Source of the DNA: Butyrivibrio sp. AE2015
GTDB lineage: Bacteria; Bacillota; Clostridia; Lachnospirales; Lachnospiraceae
Length of the DNA stretch: 64,000 nucleotides
Assembly: GCF_000420825.1 (NCBI RefSeq)
Contig: NZ_ATVR01000006.1
Coordinates: 62,001-126,000, forward strand
Direction: 5' to 3'
Made by a program: the position numbers and the translations under genes. Shown in pieces: positions 18,188 to 27,337 of the stretch. The notes below the pieces were generated by a model, which saw only the letters and a list, made by a program, of their open reading frames with translations, was not told where the DNA came from and ran no database searches. Numbering within the stretch: position 1 is the first letter of the stretch; every line of letters starts with the position of its first letter.

Positions 18188-19255
18188 ATGAATAAGCAAA
18201 TATTAAAAAAAATAACGAGCAATCAGCTCTTTATTCCGCTTATGGCACTTATACTTCTGGCAGTAATTAATCTGATCAATGATCCGGGATTTTTTAAAGT
18301 AACTGTTGGAACAAATAATGCCGGAAATCCGGTTTTGTCAGGTTATCTGATAACAATTCTGGATTATGGCTCAGAGCTTGCAATCTTAGCCATAGGAATG
18401 ACTCTTGTTACAGCAGCATCCGGAGGACAGGATATATCCGTAGGTGCAACAATAGCTATTGCAGGATCCGCTATGTTAAGGATTCTGTGTGGAGGCAATT
18501 CAAGGCCGGAAACAATTCAGGCTCCGATTATCGTTGCATTTTTGGTAGCCTGCATAGTTGGTATGCTATGCGGAGCATTTAACGGAATGCTGGTTGCTAT
18601 ATTTAAGATACAGCCCATGATAGCGACACTGATTCTTTTTACAGCAGGTCGTTCAATTGCTGCCTGGATCAACAACAATGAGCTACCCATCGTTCCAGAT
18701 CCGAAATTTGCTTACTTTGGCGGCTTTATACCGGGAATTCCAATTCCGACCACAGTGTTCATAGTAATAGCCTGCATTATAGTGATCGCGATTGTCCTTA
18801 AGTTAACAAATCTTGGATTATATACACAGGCTGTCGGAATCAATGAGAATTCCTCAAGGCTTAATGGTATAAATCCTATATTTATAAAGTTCTTAACATT
18901 TGTTATTTTGGGCCTTTGCGTTGCAGTAGCAGCACTTATCAAGGTAAGCAGATTATCCACGATCAATTACTCAGTTATAGCAAAAGACATAGAGATGGAC
19001 GCTATTTTAGCTGTAGCTCTTGGAGGAAATGCTCTTTCAGGAGGAAAGTTCAACATGTGGGCTTCAATACTGGGAGCATATGTCATTCAGTTTTTGACTA
19101 CTACTCTTTATAAATTCAATGTGCAGTCTGATGCCCTTGCGGCATATAAAGCTGTTGTGGTTATCCTGCTTGTTATATTCTCAGCACCTACAGTAAGGGA
19201 CTATATGGCAAAGCTTTCAAAACAGCTTCCAGTGACTAGAAAGGAGGCTGCATAA
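18188..19255 (+). CDS. Sugar ABC transporter permease (YtfT-like)
   Basis: The 355-residue BPD_transp_2 membrane protein has 8-10 hydrophobic helices. The family segment LAIGMTLVTAASGGQDISVG lies near residue 75, and LAVALGGNALSGGKFN near 275. It pairs with the next gene to form a heterodimeric channel, as YtfT and YjfF do in the E. coli galactofuranose importer. Confidence 0.93.
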   Translation: MNKQILKKITSNQLFIPLMALILLAVINLINDPGFFKVTVGTNNAGNPVLSGYLITILDYGSELAILAIGMTLVTAASGGQDISVGATIAIAGSAMLRILCGGNSRPETIQAPIIVAFLVACIVGMLCGAFNGMLVAIFKIQPMIATLILFTAGRSIAAWINNNELPIVPDPKFAYFGGFIPGIPIPTTVFIVIACIIVIAIVLKLTNLGLYTQAVGINENSSRLNGINPIFIKFLTFVILGLCVAVAALIKVSRLSTINYSVIAKDIEMDAILAVALGGNALSGGKFNMWASILGAYVIQFLTTTLYKFNVQSDALAAYKAVVVILLVIFSAPTVRDYMAKLSKQLPVTRKEAA

Positions 19256-20296
19256 ATGAAAAAGATAAAAGAAAACACAAGTATATTCAACAAAATGAGC
19301 GATACAAACCTGCTTCTTACAATTACAATTGTTATCTTTTTTCTGATGTATATAGGAGCAGTGCTTTTTCAGGGCGGTGGATTTACCAAGCCACAGATGT
19401 TTTTTAACATTTTAAATGCAAATGCAGCACTTATCATTACGGCATGTGGAATGAGCATAGTTATGATAAGTGGTGGAATTGACATTTCTGTCGGAGGTGT
19501 TGTGGCACTCGTGTCAATGTGCTGTGCTGTGTACCTTGACTACCATGACGGAAGCATCATAGGCTCTATTCTTATAGCTTTGGGAATAGGACTTGCCTAT
19601 GGACTGGTTCAGGGCTTTTTGGTTGCTTATCTTGATATTCAACCATTTATTGTATCTCTTGCCGGAATGTTTTTTGCCAGAGGTATGACAACAATAGTAA
19701 ATACAGCGCCATTTAACGTAGAAGATCCTGAGTTTAACGCACTTAAACTGACAAGGATAAATGTTCCGGGACTTGGATCGGTGAACAAAAAGGGAATATA
19801 TGTACCTGCATATGTAGAAATTGGTGTGATAGTAGCACTGCTTCTTGTGGTATTATTATTCTTAGTACTTCGCTATACCAGGCTTGGAAGGAACTTATAT
19901 GCAGTTGGTGGCAATAAGCAGAGTGCATTGATGCTTGGAATCAATGTTAAAAGAACTAAGTTCTTATCACATCTTATCTGCAGCCTTCTTGCGGGAATTG
20001 GAGGATATGTTTACTTCCTTCATGTAGGTTCAGGTGCTGCCAGCCATGCGATGGGAATGGAAATGAATGCCATTGCCTCATCAATCATTGGCGGAACAAT
20101 GCTTACAGGTGGTGTAGGTAACATCATTGGAACATTGTTTGGCGTTTTATCACTCAGCACGATTCAGAACATAGTAGCATCCGCCGGTCTTGATCAGGCA
20201 TGGTGGACTGGAATCACAATTGCAGCTATGCTCTGTATATTCCTGCTCATCCAAAGTATAGTAATGTCTCAAAAAAAGAAAGCTCTTAAAATATAA
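19256..20296 (+). CDS. Sugar ABC transporter permease (YjfF-like)
   Basis: The 346-residue second BPD_transp_2 permease starts immediately after the first one's stop. Its motifs are TACGMSIVMISGGIDISVGG near residue 65 and NAIASSIIGGTMLTGGVG near 270. Having two different permeases is characteristic of the YtfQRT-YjfF system. Confidence 0.93.
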   Translation: MKKIKENTSIFNKMSDTNLLLTITIVIFFLMYIGAVLFQGGGFTKPQMFFNILNANAALIITACGMSIVMISGGIDISVGGVVALVSMCCAVYLDYHDGSIIGSILIALGIGLAYGLVQGFLVAYLDIQPFIVSLAGMFFARGMTTIVNTAPFNVEDPEFNALKLTRINVPGLGSVNKKGIYVPAYVEIGVIVALLLVVLLFLVLRYTRLGRNLYAVGGNKQSALMLGINVKRTKFLSHLICSLLAGIGGYVYFLHVGSGAASHAMGMEMNAIASSIIGGTMLTGGVGNIIGTLFGVLSLSTIQNIVASAGLDQAWWTGITIAAMLCIFLLIQSIVMSQKKKALKI

Positions 20297-20308
20297 GGAC
20301 ATTGAGAT

Positions 20309-21355
20309 ATGAGAAAAAACGCCATGTTAGCGCTAGTACTGCTCCTGCTTTCGGTTTTCACAGCCGGATGCGGGAGCAGTGCTATTAATGATCAAAATGC
20401 AGATGTTGAAAATGAGGTTACAAAAGACCTTATAACAGTAGGCTTTTCACAGCTCGGAGCAGAATCTGACTGGAGAAGTACCAATACAGAGTCCATGCTT
20501 GAGGCTTTTTCCCAGGAAAATGGCTATAACCTGATATATAAGAATGGCCAGCAGAAACAGTCTAATCAGATAACTGCCATAAGAATGTTTATCCAGCAGG
20601 AAGTCGACTATATAGTCCTTGCGCCTGCAATGGAGACTGGCTGGGATTCAGTACTTGGAGAGGCAAAAGAAGCGGGAATTCCCGTGATAATTGTGGACAG
20701 GCGAGTAGATGTTGCAGATAAGAACCTCTATTCATGCTGGGTTGGTTCTGATTTTGAGCTTGAGGGCAAAAAGGTTGCTGCCTGGTTAAAGGCTTTTACT
20801 GAAAAACGAGGCATATCAGCCGATGATATCCACATTGTAAATATACAGGGTACTATCGGATCAACAGCTCAGATTGGCAGATCAAGGGGCCTTGCCAATG
20901 CGGCCAGAGCAAATGGATGGGAAATACTTGATGAAGTCAGCGGAGATTTTACTGAGACCAAGGGCCGCGAAGTTATGGCTTCGTTCCTTCGTAAATATGA
21001 CAATGTAAATGTTGTATACTGTGAAAATGATAATGAGGCCATAGGAGCTATTGAGGCCATTGAAAATGCAGGCAAAAAGGTTGGAGCAGACATCACAAAC
21101 GGTGAGATAATGGTTGTTTCTTTTGATGGTGTAAACCAGGAAGCCATAAACTACGCAAAAGAAGGAAAGATTGCCTGTATTGCGGAGTGTAATCCTCACC
21201 ATGGGCCAAGGGTCAGTTCCCTCATAAAAACGCTTAATTCAGGGGAGATTCCGGACAAATTTAACTATGTATCGGAGAAACTATATAGCTCTTTTGACGA
21301 TATAAGTGAAATTGTGGTGGATGGAAGCACATATACGATTGATGAACTCGAATAA
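20309..21355 (+). CDS. Second sugar-binding lipoprotein of the same operon
   Basis: The 348-residue protein has a signal peptide ending in lipobox TAGCGS and a type I binding-protein fold (TVGFSQLGAESDWRSTNTES, VIIVDRRVDV, MVVSFDGVNQEAIN). It lies 12 bp behind the permease. Its binding site differs clearly from the first binding protein. It may widen substrate range, or act as the ligand sensor for the YesM-like kinase; neither can be decided from sequence. Confidence 0.9.
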   Translation: MRKNAMLALVLLLLSVFTAGCGSSAINDQNADVENEVTKDLITVGFSQLGAESDWRSTNTESMLEAFSQENGYNLIYKNGQQKQSNQITAIRMFIQQEVDYIVLAPAMETGWDSVLGEAKEAGIPVIIVDRRVDVADKNLYSCWVGSDFELEGKKVAAWLKAFTEKRGISADDIHIVNIQGTIGSTAQIGRSRGLANAARANGWEILDEVSGDFTETKGREVMASFLRKYDNVNVVYCENDNEAIGAIEAIENAGKKVGADITNGEIMVVSFDGVNQEAINYAKEGKIACIAECNPHHGPRVSSLIKTLNSGEIPDKFNYVSEKLYSSFDDISEIVVDGSTYTIDELE

Positions 21356-21446
21356 AAGTGGTATTTTTATTTATATTTAATTTGTATAGGTTATAGTTTG
21401 CTGTCATAATAATATTACTAACGTTGATTCGGTTTAGGAGACTATT

Positions 21447-21821
21447 ATGAGGAAAAAGATACTTATAGCTGATGACACTAATTTGATGAGAGAAATGCTC
21501 AAGGCTGCCCTTGATCCTGAAAAGTATCAGATAGTAGGTGAGGCGCTCACCGGAGAACAGGCAGTTGAGTATTACAAGGAGAAACAGCCGGATCTTTTGA
21601 TCCTGGATATCAATATGCCTAAGATGAACGGCATTGACGCTCTTACTGAGGTCATGAAGATTGATCCTAAGGCCAATGTTATCATGTGTTCAGACCAAAA
21701 GTATGAGAACATGATAGTCCTAGCCCTAAAAAAGGGTGCAAAAGATTTTGTGGTAAAGCCATTTACATCGACTGACGTCGTTGTGGCTGTTAGAAAGGTT
21801 TTTGGGGAAGAAGATGCTTAA
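21447..21821 (+). CDS. Stand-alone CheY-like receiver protein
   Basis: The 124-residue single receiver domain has the acidic pair IADD at residues 7-10, phosphoacceptor Asp54 in LLILDINMP, a conserved Thr/Ser-type switch position replaced near VIMCSD, and Lys in DFVVKPF. There is no output domain. Its last 8 bases overlap the following ACT gene, so the two are translationally coupled. It may act in chemotaxis-like or stress signalling; no partner kinase is adjacent. Confidence 0.9.
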   Translation: MRKKILIADDTNLMREMLKAALDPEKYQIVGEALTGEQAVEYYKEKQPDLLILDINMPKMNGIDALTEVMKIDPKANVIMCSDQKYENMIVLALKKGAKDFVVKPFTSTDVVVAVRKVFGEEDA

Positions 21822-22218
21822 ACAAATTTCAATCTACGCCGAGAATAAGAAAGGATGCTTGCAGAATATTACTGGAATTCTTTGCCAGAATGGAATTAAT
21901 ATACTTGGTTCTGTTACAAACGATTCTGCTGAATATGGAATAATCAGAATGGTTGTTTCAGATCCGGAAAAATGCATCGAGGTACTTCAGGGAGCAGGGT
22001 ACCTTTGTAAGACTACACCTGTTTTAGCAGTGGAGTGTCAGGATGAAGTTGGAGCCTTTGATAAGATCTTAAAGACTCTTTTTTCAAGTAATATCAATGT
22101 AAATTATACATATCTATCATTTAACCGCGAGTCTGCAAGACCAATCATGGTTATCAGTACAGATGACATTAAGGCAGTTGAGAACATTCTTGTAAACAGA
22201 GGTTACAATTGTATTTAA
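21814..22218 (+). CDS. Tandem ACT-domain protein
   Basis: The 134-residue protein is two ACT-like repeats: QISIYAENKKGCLQNITGIL with GINILG, then VECQDEVGAFDKILKTLFSS with NINVNYTY. ACT domains bind amino acids as regulatory ligands. The ATG at 21814 overlaps the receiver gene and uses its GGGGAAG as ribosome-binding site; an in-frame start at 21781 would overlap more and has no such site. The next gene is a PLP enzyme of amino-acid metabolism, which suggests amino-acid sensing. Confidence 0.88.
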   Translation: MLKQISIYAENKKGCLQNITGILCQNGINILGSVTNDSAEYGIIRMVVSDPEKCIEVLQGAGYLCKTTPVLAVECQDEVGAFDKILKTLFSSNINVNYTYLSFNRESARPIMVISTDDIKAVENILVNRGYNCI

Positions 22219-22227
22219 GGAGTAGAT

Positions 22228-23415
22228 ATGTACGATTTTGTCACATCCAAAGATAGCATCAGCGAGAACTCTTTTAAGTATAAGGATATGCTGAAAAGAA
22301 ATCCTGATGTTCCTTCGGGGATAGTTCCAATGTCAATTGCAGACATGGAATTTAGGACTGCTCCGGAGATTACAGAGGAGATAAAGAAATATCTGGACCG
22401 CAACTATCTTGGTTATACAGACATTTCTGATAGCTATCTTAACTCAATAGTAAATTGGATGGGGAAAAGACATAATTATGAAATAAAAAAAGAATGGATT
22501 GCGCCATCAGATGGAGTTGTTACAGCTATTGGAGATTTGATCCTTAGCACAACCGCCCCAGGTGATGGCGTTGTTGTTTTTTCACCTGTTTATAATCCGT
22601 TCAAAAGAGCTGTAAAGATGAAAGGCCGAAATCTCATTGAGGTTTCACTTATCCTCGATGGATCAGAATACAGAATTGATTATGAGGCATTTGAAAAAGA
22701 GGCAAAAAAGCCGGATACAAAGCTTTTGTTATTCTGCAATCCGCATAATCCTGTAGGAAGAGTCTGGACTAAGGATGAGCTTTTAAAAGTATATGAAATA
22801 TGCGTGAAAAATGATGTTTTTATAATTGATGATGAAATTCATCATGACCTCATTATGCCTGGATTTGAGCATACAGTGATGGCTCTTATTACAGAGGGCG
22901 CCGGAATGCATATGGCTGTATGCACAGCTCCAAGTAAGAGCTTTAATCTTGCAGGCCTTCAGACATCTAATGTGATTATTGAAAATCCTGATATTTACAA
23001 AAAATTCAAGGCATCAAGACTTGATGGCTTTAGATCTGTGACCAATGTGCTCGGAATGGTAGCCTTAGAGGCCGCTTATACTTACGGTGAACGATGGCTT
23101 GATGAGTGTATTCAGGTTATTTATGATAATTACAGATACATTTCTGAATTTATTAAAAAAAACATTCCGGAAATCAAAATTTTCCCTTTAGAGGGCACTT
23201 ATCTCTTGTGGTGCGACTGTAGGTCACTTGGTCTAAATAAAACCGAATTAGAGGCATTTATGACCGAAAAAGCATACATATTTGCGGACGAGGGTTACAT
23301 TTTTGGAAATGAGGGTATTGGATTTGAGAGAATTAACATCGCATGTCCAAACCAGGTAATAAAAGAGACCATGGAAAGGTTATATAACGCATATAAGATA
23401 TATATCAAGAAGTAA
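22228..23415 (+). CDS. MalY/PatB-type PLP-dependent C-S lyase/aminotransferase
   Basis: The 395-residue fold-type I aminotransferase contains GIVPMSIADMEFRTAPEI at the start, CNPHNPVGRVWTK, FIIDDEIHHDLI, and the PLP lysine in APSKSFNLAG. These are hallmarks of the MalY/PatB subgroup, whose members cleave cystathionine or cysteine and can act as regulators. GGAG precedes the ATG, nine bases after the ACT gene. A role in sulfur amino-acid turnover is likely. Confidence 0.92.
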   Translation: MYDFVTSKDSISENSFKYKDMLKRNPDVPSGIVPMSIADMEFRTAPEITEEIKKYLDRNYLGYTDISDSYLNSIVNWMGKRHNYEIKKEWIAPSDGVVTAIGDLILSTTAPGDGVVVFSPVYNPFKRAVKMKGRNLIEVSLILDGSEYRIDYEAFEKEAKKPDTKLLLFCNPHNPVGRVWTKDELLKVYEICVKNDVFIIDDEIHHDLIMPGFEHTVMALITEGAGMHMAVCTAPSKSFNLAGLQTSNVIIENPDIYKKFKASRLDGFRSVTNVLGMVALEAAYTYGERWLDECIQVIYDNYRYISEFIKKNIPEIKIFPLEGTYLLWCDCRSLGLNKTELEAFMTEKAYIFADEGYIFGNEGIGFERINIACPNQVIKETMERLYNAYKIYIKK

Positions 23416-23433
23416 AGGAGAAATACATAAGAT

Positions 23434-23529
23434 ATGATTACCAAAAAGAACAAAAAGGTAGTAGCAATAATAGCACTGGCACTTATTCTCGCGATGGTCA
23501 TAGGAACAGTTGCCAGTGCACTTATCTGA
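23434..23529 (+). CDS. 31-residue single-pass membrane peptide (Prli42-like)
   Basis: The small frame encodes MITKKNKKVVAIIALALI and a further 13 residues: a positively charged N-terminus and one hydrophobic helix. AAAGGAG lies 13 bases upstream. It resembles the tiny Firmicute membrane proteins of the Prli42 type, which anchor stressosomes, in size and layout only. It ends three bases before the convergent hydrolase gene. It is credible as a real gene but unproven. Confidence 0.5.
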   Translation: MITKKNKKVVAIIALALILAMVIGTVASALI

Positions 23530-23532
23530 AGA

Positions 23533-24495
23533 TCATAGACGTTCTAGGATTTCAAGGACATCAGAAAAGTATTCTTTTCTGATGTTTTCTTTTGCATTAA
23601 AGATTTCATGCTTTGATTCATCAAAATTTATAAATTTGGCAGATGGAACGAGTTTTTCAAATTGCCTGTACCCCTCAGGATCTATAAGATGGTCATTCCC
23701 GGCAGTAAATACAGTAATCGGGATCTGGAGCTTATCCGCATTTTTCATGATGATCTTATTGGTCTTAAGACTTGCCAATGCCCATCCTATTGAAGCACCA
23801 TAGGTTTGGTAATGCTCGTCTTTTAACCTTCTTTCAAACATATAGTCGTAACGTGGCTTTGACATTGCGCTACTAGTCTCAAAAACAGGCTTTTTATCGA
23901 ATCTCTTTTGTCCCGGAGCAAGAGCTTTTTTCTTACCAAAAAGAAAAGCATATATACCCAGGAGTTTTATCAGTATAGGTGAAGTATTGTTCTTCATCTT
24001 AAGCATTGGAGAGCTTAAGATAGCTGAGTCGAAGTACTGGGGATACTTTTCAAGAAAAAGTGTGCTCACAGCTCCACCCATCGAGTGTGCGATGATGGTT
24101 TTTTTCATGGAAGAAGCGTTTGGAACTACTATTTTTTCTACAAAAACGTGCAGATCTTCAACGTATGTATTGTAATTATCTATGTAGACAATATCAGGAG
24201 CCTTGAGCTTGCCGCCTGAATATCCGTGACCGCGCTGCTCCATGAAAAAGACAGCATAACCTGCCTCATATAAATACCAGGCATATTCATGAAACTTTGC
24301 CCAGAATTCACAGAAACCGTGAACTATAACGATAGCTCTTTTGGCAGAGTCCGGTATTGCGTAGTAGTAATTCATCTTGGTACCATCAAAAGAATTAAAA
24401 ACTCCCTGAGAGACATGCTCCCTTCGCCACGCTTTATTTTCAGTATTCATGGCACTGATGAAGTTATCTTCTCCTAAAAGTTCGATTTTTGCCAT
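23533..24495 (-). CDS. Alpha/beta hydrolase, monoacylglycerol lipase-like
   Basis: The 320-residue hydrolase_4 family protein has the oxyanion segment IVIVHGFCEF, the nucleophile in AHSMGGA, an Asp in AGNDHLIDP, and a His in DESKHEIF. It is probably a cytosolic lysophospholipase or carboxylic-ester hydrolase. I take the ATG at 24495, with AAAGGA about ten bases upstream, rather than 24507, which sits inside that site. It begins four bases after the GPH transporter's stop, so the two are one operon. Confidence 0.88.
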   Translation of the reverse strand: MAKIELLGEDNFISAMNTENKAWRREHVSQGVFNSFDGTKMNYYYAIPDSAKRAIVIVHGFCEFWAKFHEYAWYLYEAGYAVFFMEQRGHGYSGGKLKAPDIVYIDNYNTYVEDLHVFVEKIVVPNASSMKKTIIAHSMGGAVSTLFLEKYPQYFDSAILSSPMLKMKNNTSPILIKLLGIYAFLFGKKKALAPGQKRFDKKPVFETSSAMSKPRYDYMFERRLKDEHYQTYGASIGWALASLKTNKIIMKNADKLQIPITVFTAGNDHLIDPEGYRQFEKLVPSAKFINFDESKHEIFNAKENIRKEYFSDVLEILERL

Positions 24496-24499
24496 TTGC

Positions 24500-25990
24500 T
24501 TAAGCATCCTTTACCAGTTTTTTTGCATTTTCAGCTTTCCAAAGATTGTCATAGGAAAAACCTGTGACTTTTTCACATATTCTTTTTTCTTTTTCTGTTG
24601 TAGAAGAGGTATCTTCGCCTTTTCTACGGGCAATTTCCTTCTGGATAATATCAAATTCCCTGCCTGTAAGTGGGAATACCACTGCAGTGATGAACAATAA
24701 GGTAATAAGTATTGCAGGAACTATGATATAGATCATAGCTATTCCCTTCTGAGTCGAAAGTGCCTGTCTCTGTCCGGCATTTGCAATGTTTTCATCAAAT
24801 CCAACAGCAGCTAAAAGGAAACCGATTCCTGCAGCGGACAGACCTGATGAGATTTTTCTTGCAAAAGTAGCCATTCCTGAGACAATTCCGGGGCGTCTGA
24901 TGGATGTAATAAGCTCATCTACTTCTGCCATATCAGCCATGATCGCGAAAATGCTGGTGAGAGTTGCTGCATTACCAAATCCGATAAATGCTGTAAGTAC
25001 CAGAACCGGAACAATGCTTGCCCCCTCATATGAGAATGCAAGAAGTCCTAAAGTACCAATGAGCCTTGTAGGTGCACCGATGAGAATAGTCGTTCTTTTT
25101 GAAGTCTTGCTCATAATAGGGCCCCAGAAAACCATACCGACAAGCTGAGATACTAAAATTGTGGCCATTAAGTAGATAAAGTAGCCATTTGAATAGCCAT
25201 TTAGAACATCGTCGATATAGTAGACCGCCATTCCTGAAACAAAGTCCATACCGCACTGACCAAAGAGATATATTCCAAGGAAGAGTTTGAAAGATCTGCT
25301 TTTAAGAACGCTTATTGACTGAGGAAAGCTTTCTCTTAAAGTTGTCTTCACAGGTTCTTTTTTCTTTTCCCAGGTACCGATGAAAGTAACGGTAGTTGTA
25401 ATGAAGAAAAGAATACTGAAAAGAACTGCACAGGTCATGTACTGAGCAGGCTTAGTGTTGTCTTTTATGATAAAAGACGGAACAAGTCCGCAGACCATAG
25501 AACCAAGAGTAGACCATACCATACGAACAGTAGAAAACTTGGAACGCATAGTATAATCGTCGATCATATCAGGCAACAGCCCATTATATGGAACCATCAG
25601 AATAGTAAAACCTGTAGAAAACAGGCAAAACATGATCAGATAAAAAAAGTACATTGCCCATATGGATCTGGATGGAATTGTGAGCCATAGCAGTAAGAAA
25701 GTAACTGATGAAGCTATTCCGCCAACGAAGATATAAAAGCGCTTTGCGCCGAATTTAGACACGGTTCTGTCTGTAATGTTACCCATCATAGGGTCAGTTA
25801 TCGCATCCCAGATTTTTCCTACAAGTGGAATTGTTCCGGCGAGAGCAGCCGGCATACCAAGTGCTTTGATAAGGAAGACGGTAAAGAACGTATTTATGAT
25901 GACAAAAGCACCGCCTCCATAGAATTCAGCCATTCCAAACATTATCCTGTGCGCCATGTTGTAGTTTGGCTTTTTTCCGTAGTATTCCAT
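24500..25990 (-). CDS. GPH-family (MelB-like) sugar/cation symporter
   Basis: The 496-residue protein has about twelve membrane helices. The family signatures are GKIWDAITDPMMGNITDRT near residue 60 and a cytoplasmic loop of charged residues mid-protein. GPH carriers import glycosides, pentosides or hexuronides with Na+ or H+. The C-terminal 50 residues are a hydrophilic tail. It is cotranscribed with the following hydrolase, which might act on an imported ester-bearing compound; that link is speculative. Confidence 0.9.
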   Translation of the reverse strand: MEYYGKKPNYNMAHRIMFGMAEFYGGGAFVIINTFFTVFLIKALGMPAALAGTIPLVGKIWDAITDPMMGNITDRTVSKFGAKRFYIFVGGIASSVTFLLLWLTIPSRSIWAMYFFYLIMFCLFSTGFTILMVPYNGLLPDMIDDYTMRSKFSTVRMVWSTLGSMVCGLVPSFIIKDNTKPAQYMTCAVLFSILFFITTTVTFIGTWEKKKEPVKTTLRESFPQSISVLKSRSFKLFLGIYLFGQCGMDFVSGMAVYYIDDVLNGYSNGYFIYLMATILVSQLVGMVFWGPIMSKTSKRTTILIGAPTRLIGTLGLLAFSYEGASIVPVLVLTAFIGFGNAATLTSIFAIMADMAEVDELITSIRRPGIVSGMATFARKISSGLSAAGIGFLLAAVGFDENIANAGQRQALSTQKGIAMIYIIVPAILITLLFITAVVFPLTGREFDIIQKEIARRKGEDTSSTTEKEKRICEKVTGFSYDNLWKAENAKKLVKDA

Positions 25991-26151
25991 TGATGTAACC
26001 CCCTAAAATCCCCAAGTTTTAATATATTTAAGTATATCATTTTTAATAATTCTCAAATATGGCAATAATAGATAGATTCTTTTTATGTTAATTAGTCACA
26101 TTTCTATAATCTATGCTATCATTAGATAAACTTGATTCGAGGATAAAAATA

Positions 26152-26652
26152 ATGAATGATAAGGCAATAAGAGAAAAATATAACACGATCACAGATCTAC
26201 TCATATGCAAGGGGCTTACAATTACGACTATGGAGAGTTGTACAGGTGGGCTTATTGCATCTCTTTTAACAGATATAGAAGGGGCATCAGCCGTTATCAA
26301 AGGCGCATTTGTTACATATTCAAACGAAGCCAAGATAATGGAAGGAGTTCCGCAGGATATTATTGAGGAATACGGAGTATATTCAAAAGAAACTGCTGAT
26401 GCCATGGCAGTGGCTTGCAAAAAATCTTTTGGCGCTGATATCGGAATAGGTGTAACAGGAACCATGGGAAATAAGGATCCTCAAAATGAAGATAGCGCGT
26501 TGGGGCAGATATATTATACTATTGCTTATAAAAACGAGTGTTATTCAAAAGATACGATAATAATGCCGCAGAAGACCAGATACGATTACAAACTTGAAGT
26601 TGCGGATATCATTGCTGATGATCTTCGTTCAATAATAGAAGAGAGGTTTTAA
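26152..26652 (+). CDS. CinA C-terminal domain protein, NMN amidase-like
   Basis: The 166-residue protein consists only of the CinA C-terminal (PncC) domain, with TTMESCTGGLIASLLTD and GIGVTGTMG. In other bacteria this domain hydrolyses nicotinamide mononucleotide to recycle pyridine nucleotides. Start 26152 is chosen because GAGGAT lies seven bases upstream; the frame is open to 26113. Its stop overlaps the serine dehydratase start in TAATG, so the three genes form an operon. Confidence 0.9.
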   Translation: MNDKAIREKYNTITDLLICKGLTITTMESCTGGLIASLLTDIEGASAVIKGAFVTYSNEAKIMEGVPQDIIEEYGVYSKETADAMAVACKKSFGADIGIGVTGTMGNKDPQNEDSALGQIYYTIAYKNECYSKDTIIMPQKTRYDYKLEVADIIADDLRSIIEERF

Positions 26653-27320
26653 TGAACGTATTTGATATGATCGGGCCCATAATGATTGGACCATCAAGTT
26701 CTCATACAGCAGGTGCTGTCAGACTTGGAAGAGTAGTGAATAAGCTGATAGATAACAGACAGTTAAAGAAGGTTGAAATAACTTTGTCAGGTTCTTTTGC
26801 CCAGACCTATAAGGGGCATGGAACAGACAGAGCGCTTTTAGCCGGCATCATGGGATATAAAAGCTATTCTCCGGAAATCCGAAGTGCTCTTGATATTGCT
26901 TCGGAGCAGGGGATTGATTATGAGTTTATTACAGAGAATATAAAAGGTGCCCATCCTAATACTGCCAGGATCCATTATTTTTTAAATGATGGAACTGAAG
27001 GAGTCATGCAGGGGGCAAGTATAGGCGGCGGAAACATATTGGTTAACCAGATCAACGGCATGAATGTTGAGTTTAACGGTGAAAATAATACAATTCTGGT
27101 AATGCATGAAGATAAGCCCGGCGTTATTGCCAGTGTGACCAATATGATGCATTGGGAGCATGCAGAGCTCAATATTTCTAATTTTCATTTATCCAGACAG
27201 GAAAAAGGCGGCGATGCCATCATGACTATTGAGATTGACAATCAGCCTCCGGATACACTGGTGGATGATATTAGAAAGATTGACCATGTTACAAATGCAA
27301 TCTTGATAAGAAGAGTCTGA
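26652..27320 (+). CDS. sdaAB: L-serine dehydratase, beta subunit
   Basis: The 222-residue protein has the beta-subunit signature MIGPSSSHTAGAVRLGR near the start and an ACT domain from about residue 148 (LVMHEDKPGVIASVTNMM). With the alpha subunit it forms the oxygen-sensitive iron-sulfur enzyme that converts L-serine to pyruvate and ammonia. It is split in two genes, as in other Firmicutes. Confidence 0.96.
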   Translation: MNVFDMIGPIMIGPSSSHTAGAVRLGRVVNKLIDNRQLKKVEITLSGSFAQTYKGHGTDRALLAGIMGYKSYSPEIRSALDIASEQGIDYEFITENIKGAHPNTARIHYFLNDGTEGVMQGASIGGGNILVNQINGMNVEFNGENNTILVMHEDKPGVIASVTNMMHWEHAELNISNFHLSRQEKGGDAIMTIEIDNQPPDTLVDDIRKIDHVTNAILIRRV

Positions 27321-27337
27321 ATTAGAAAAGGATATTT

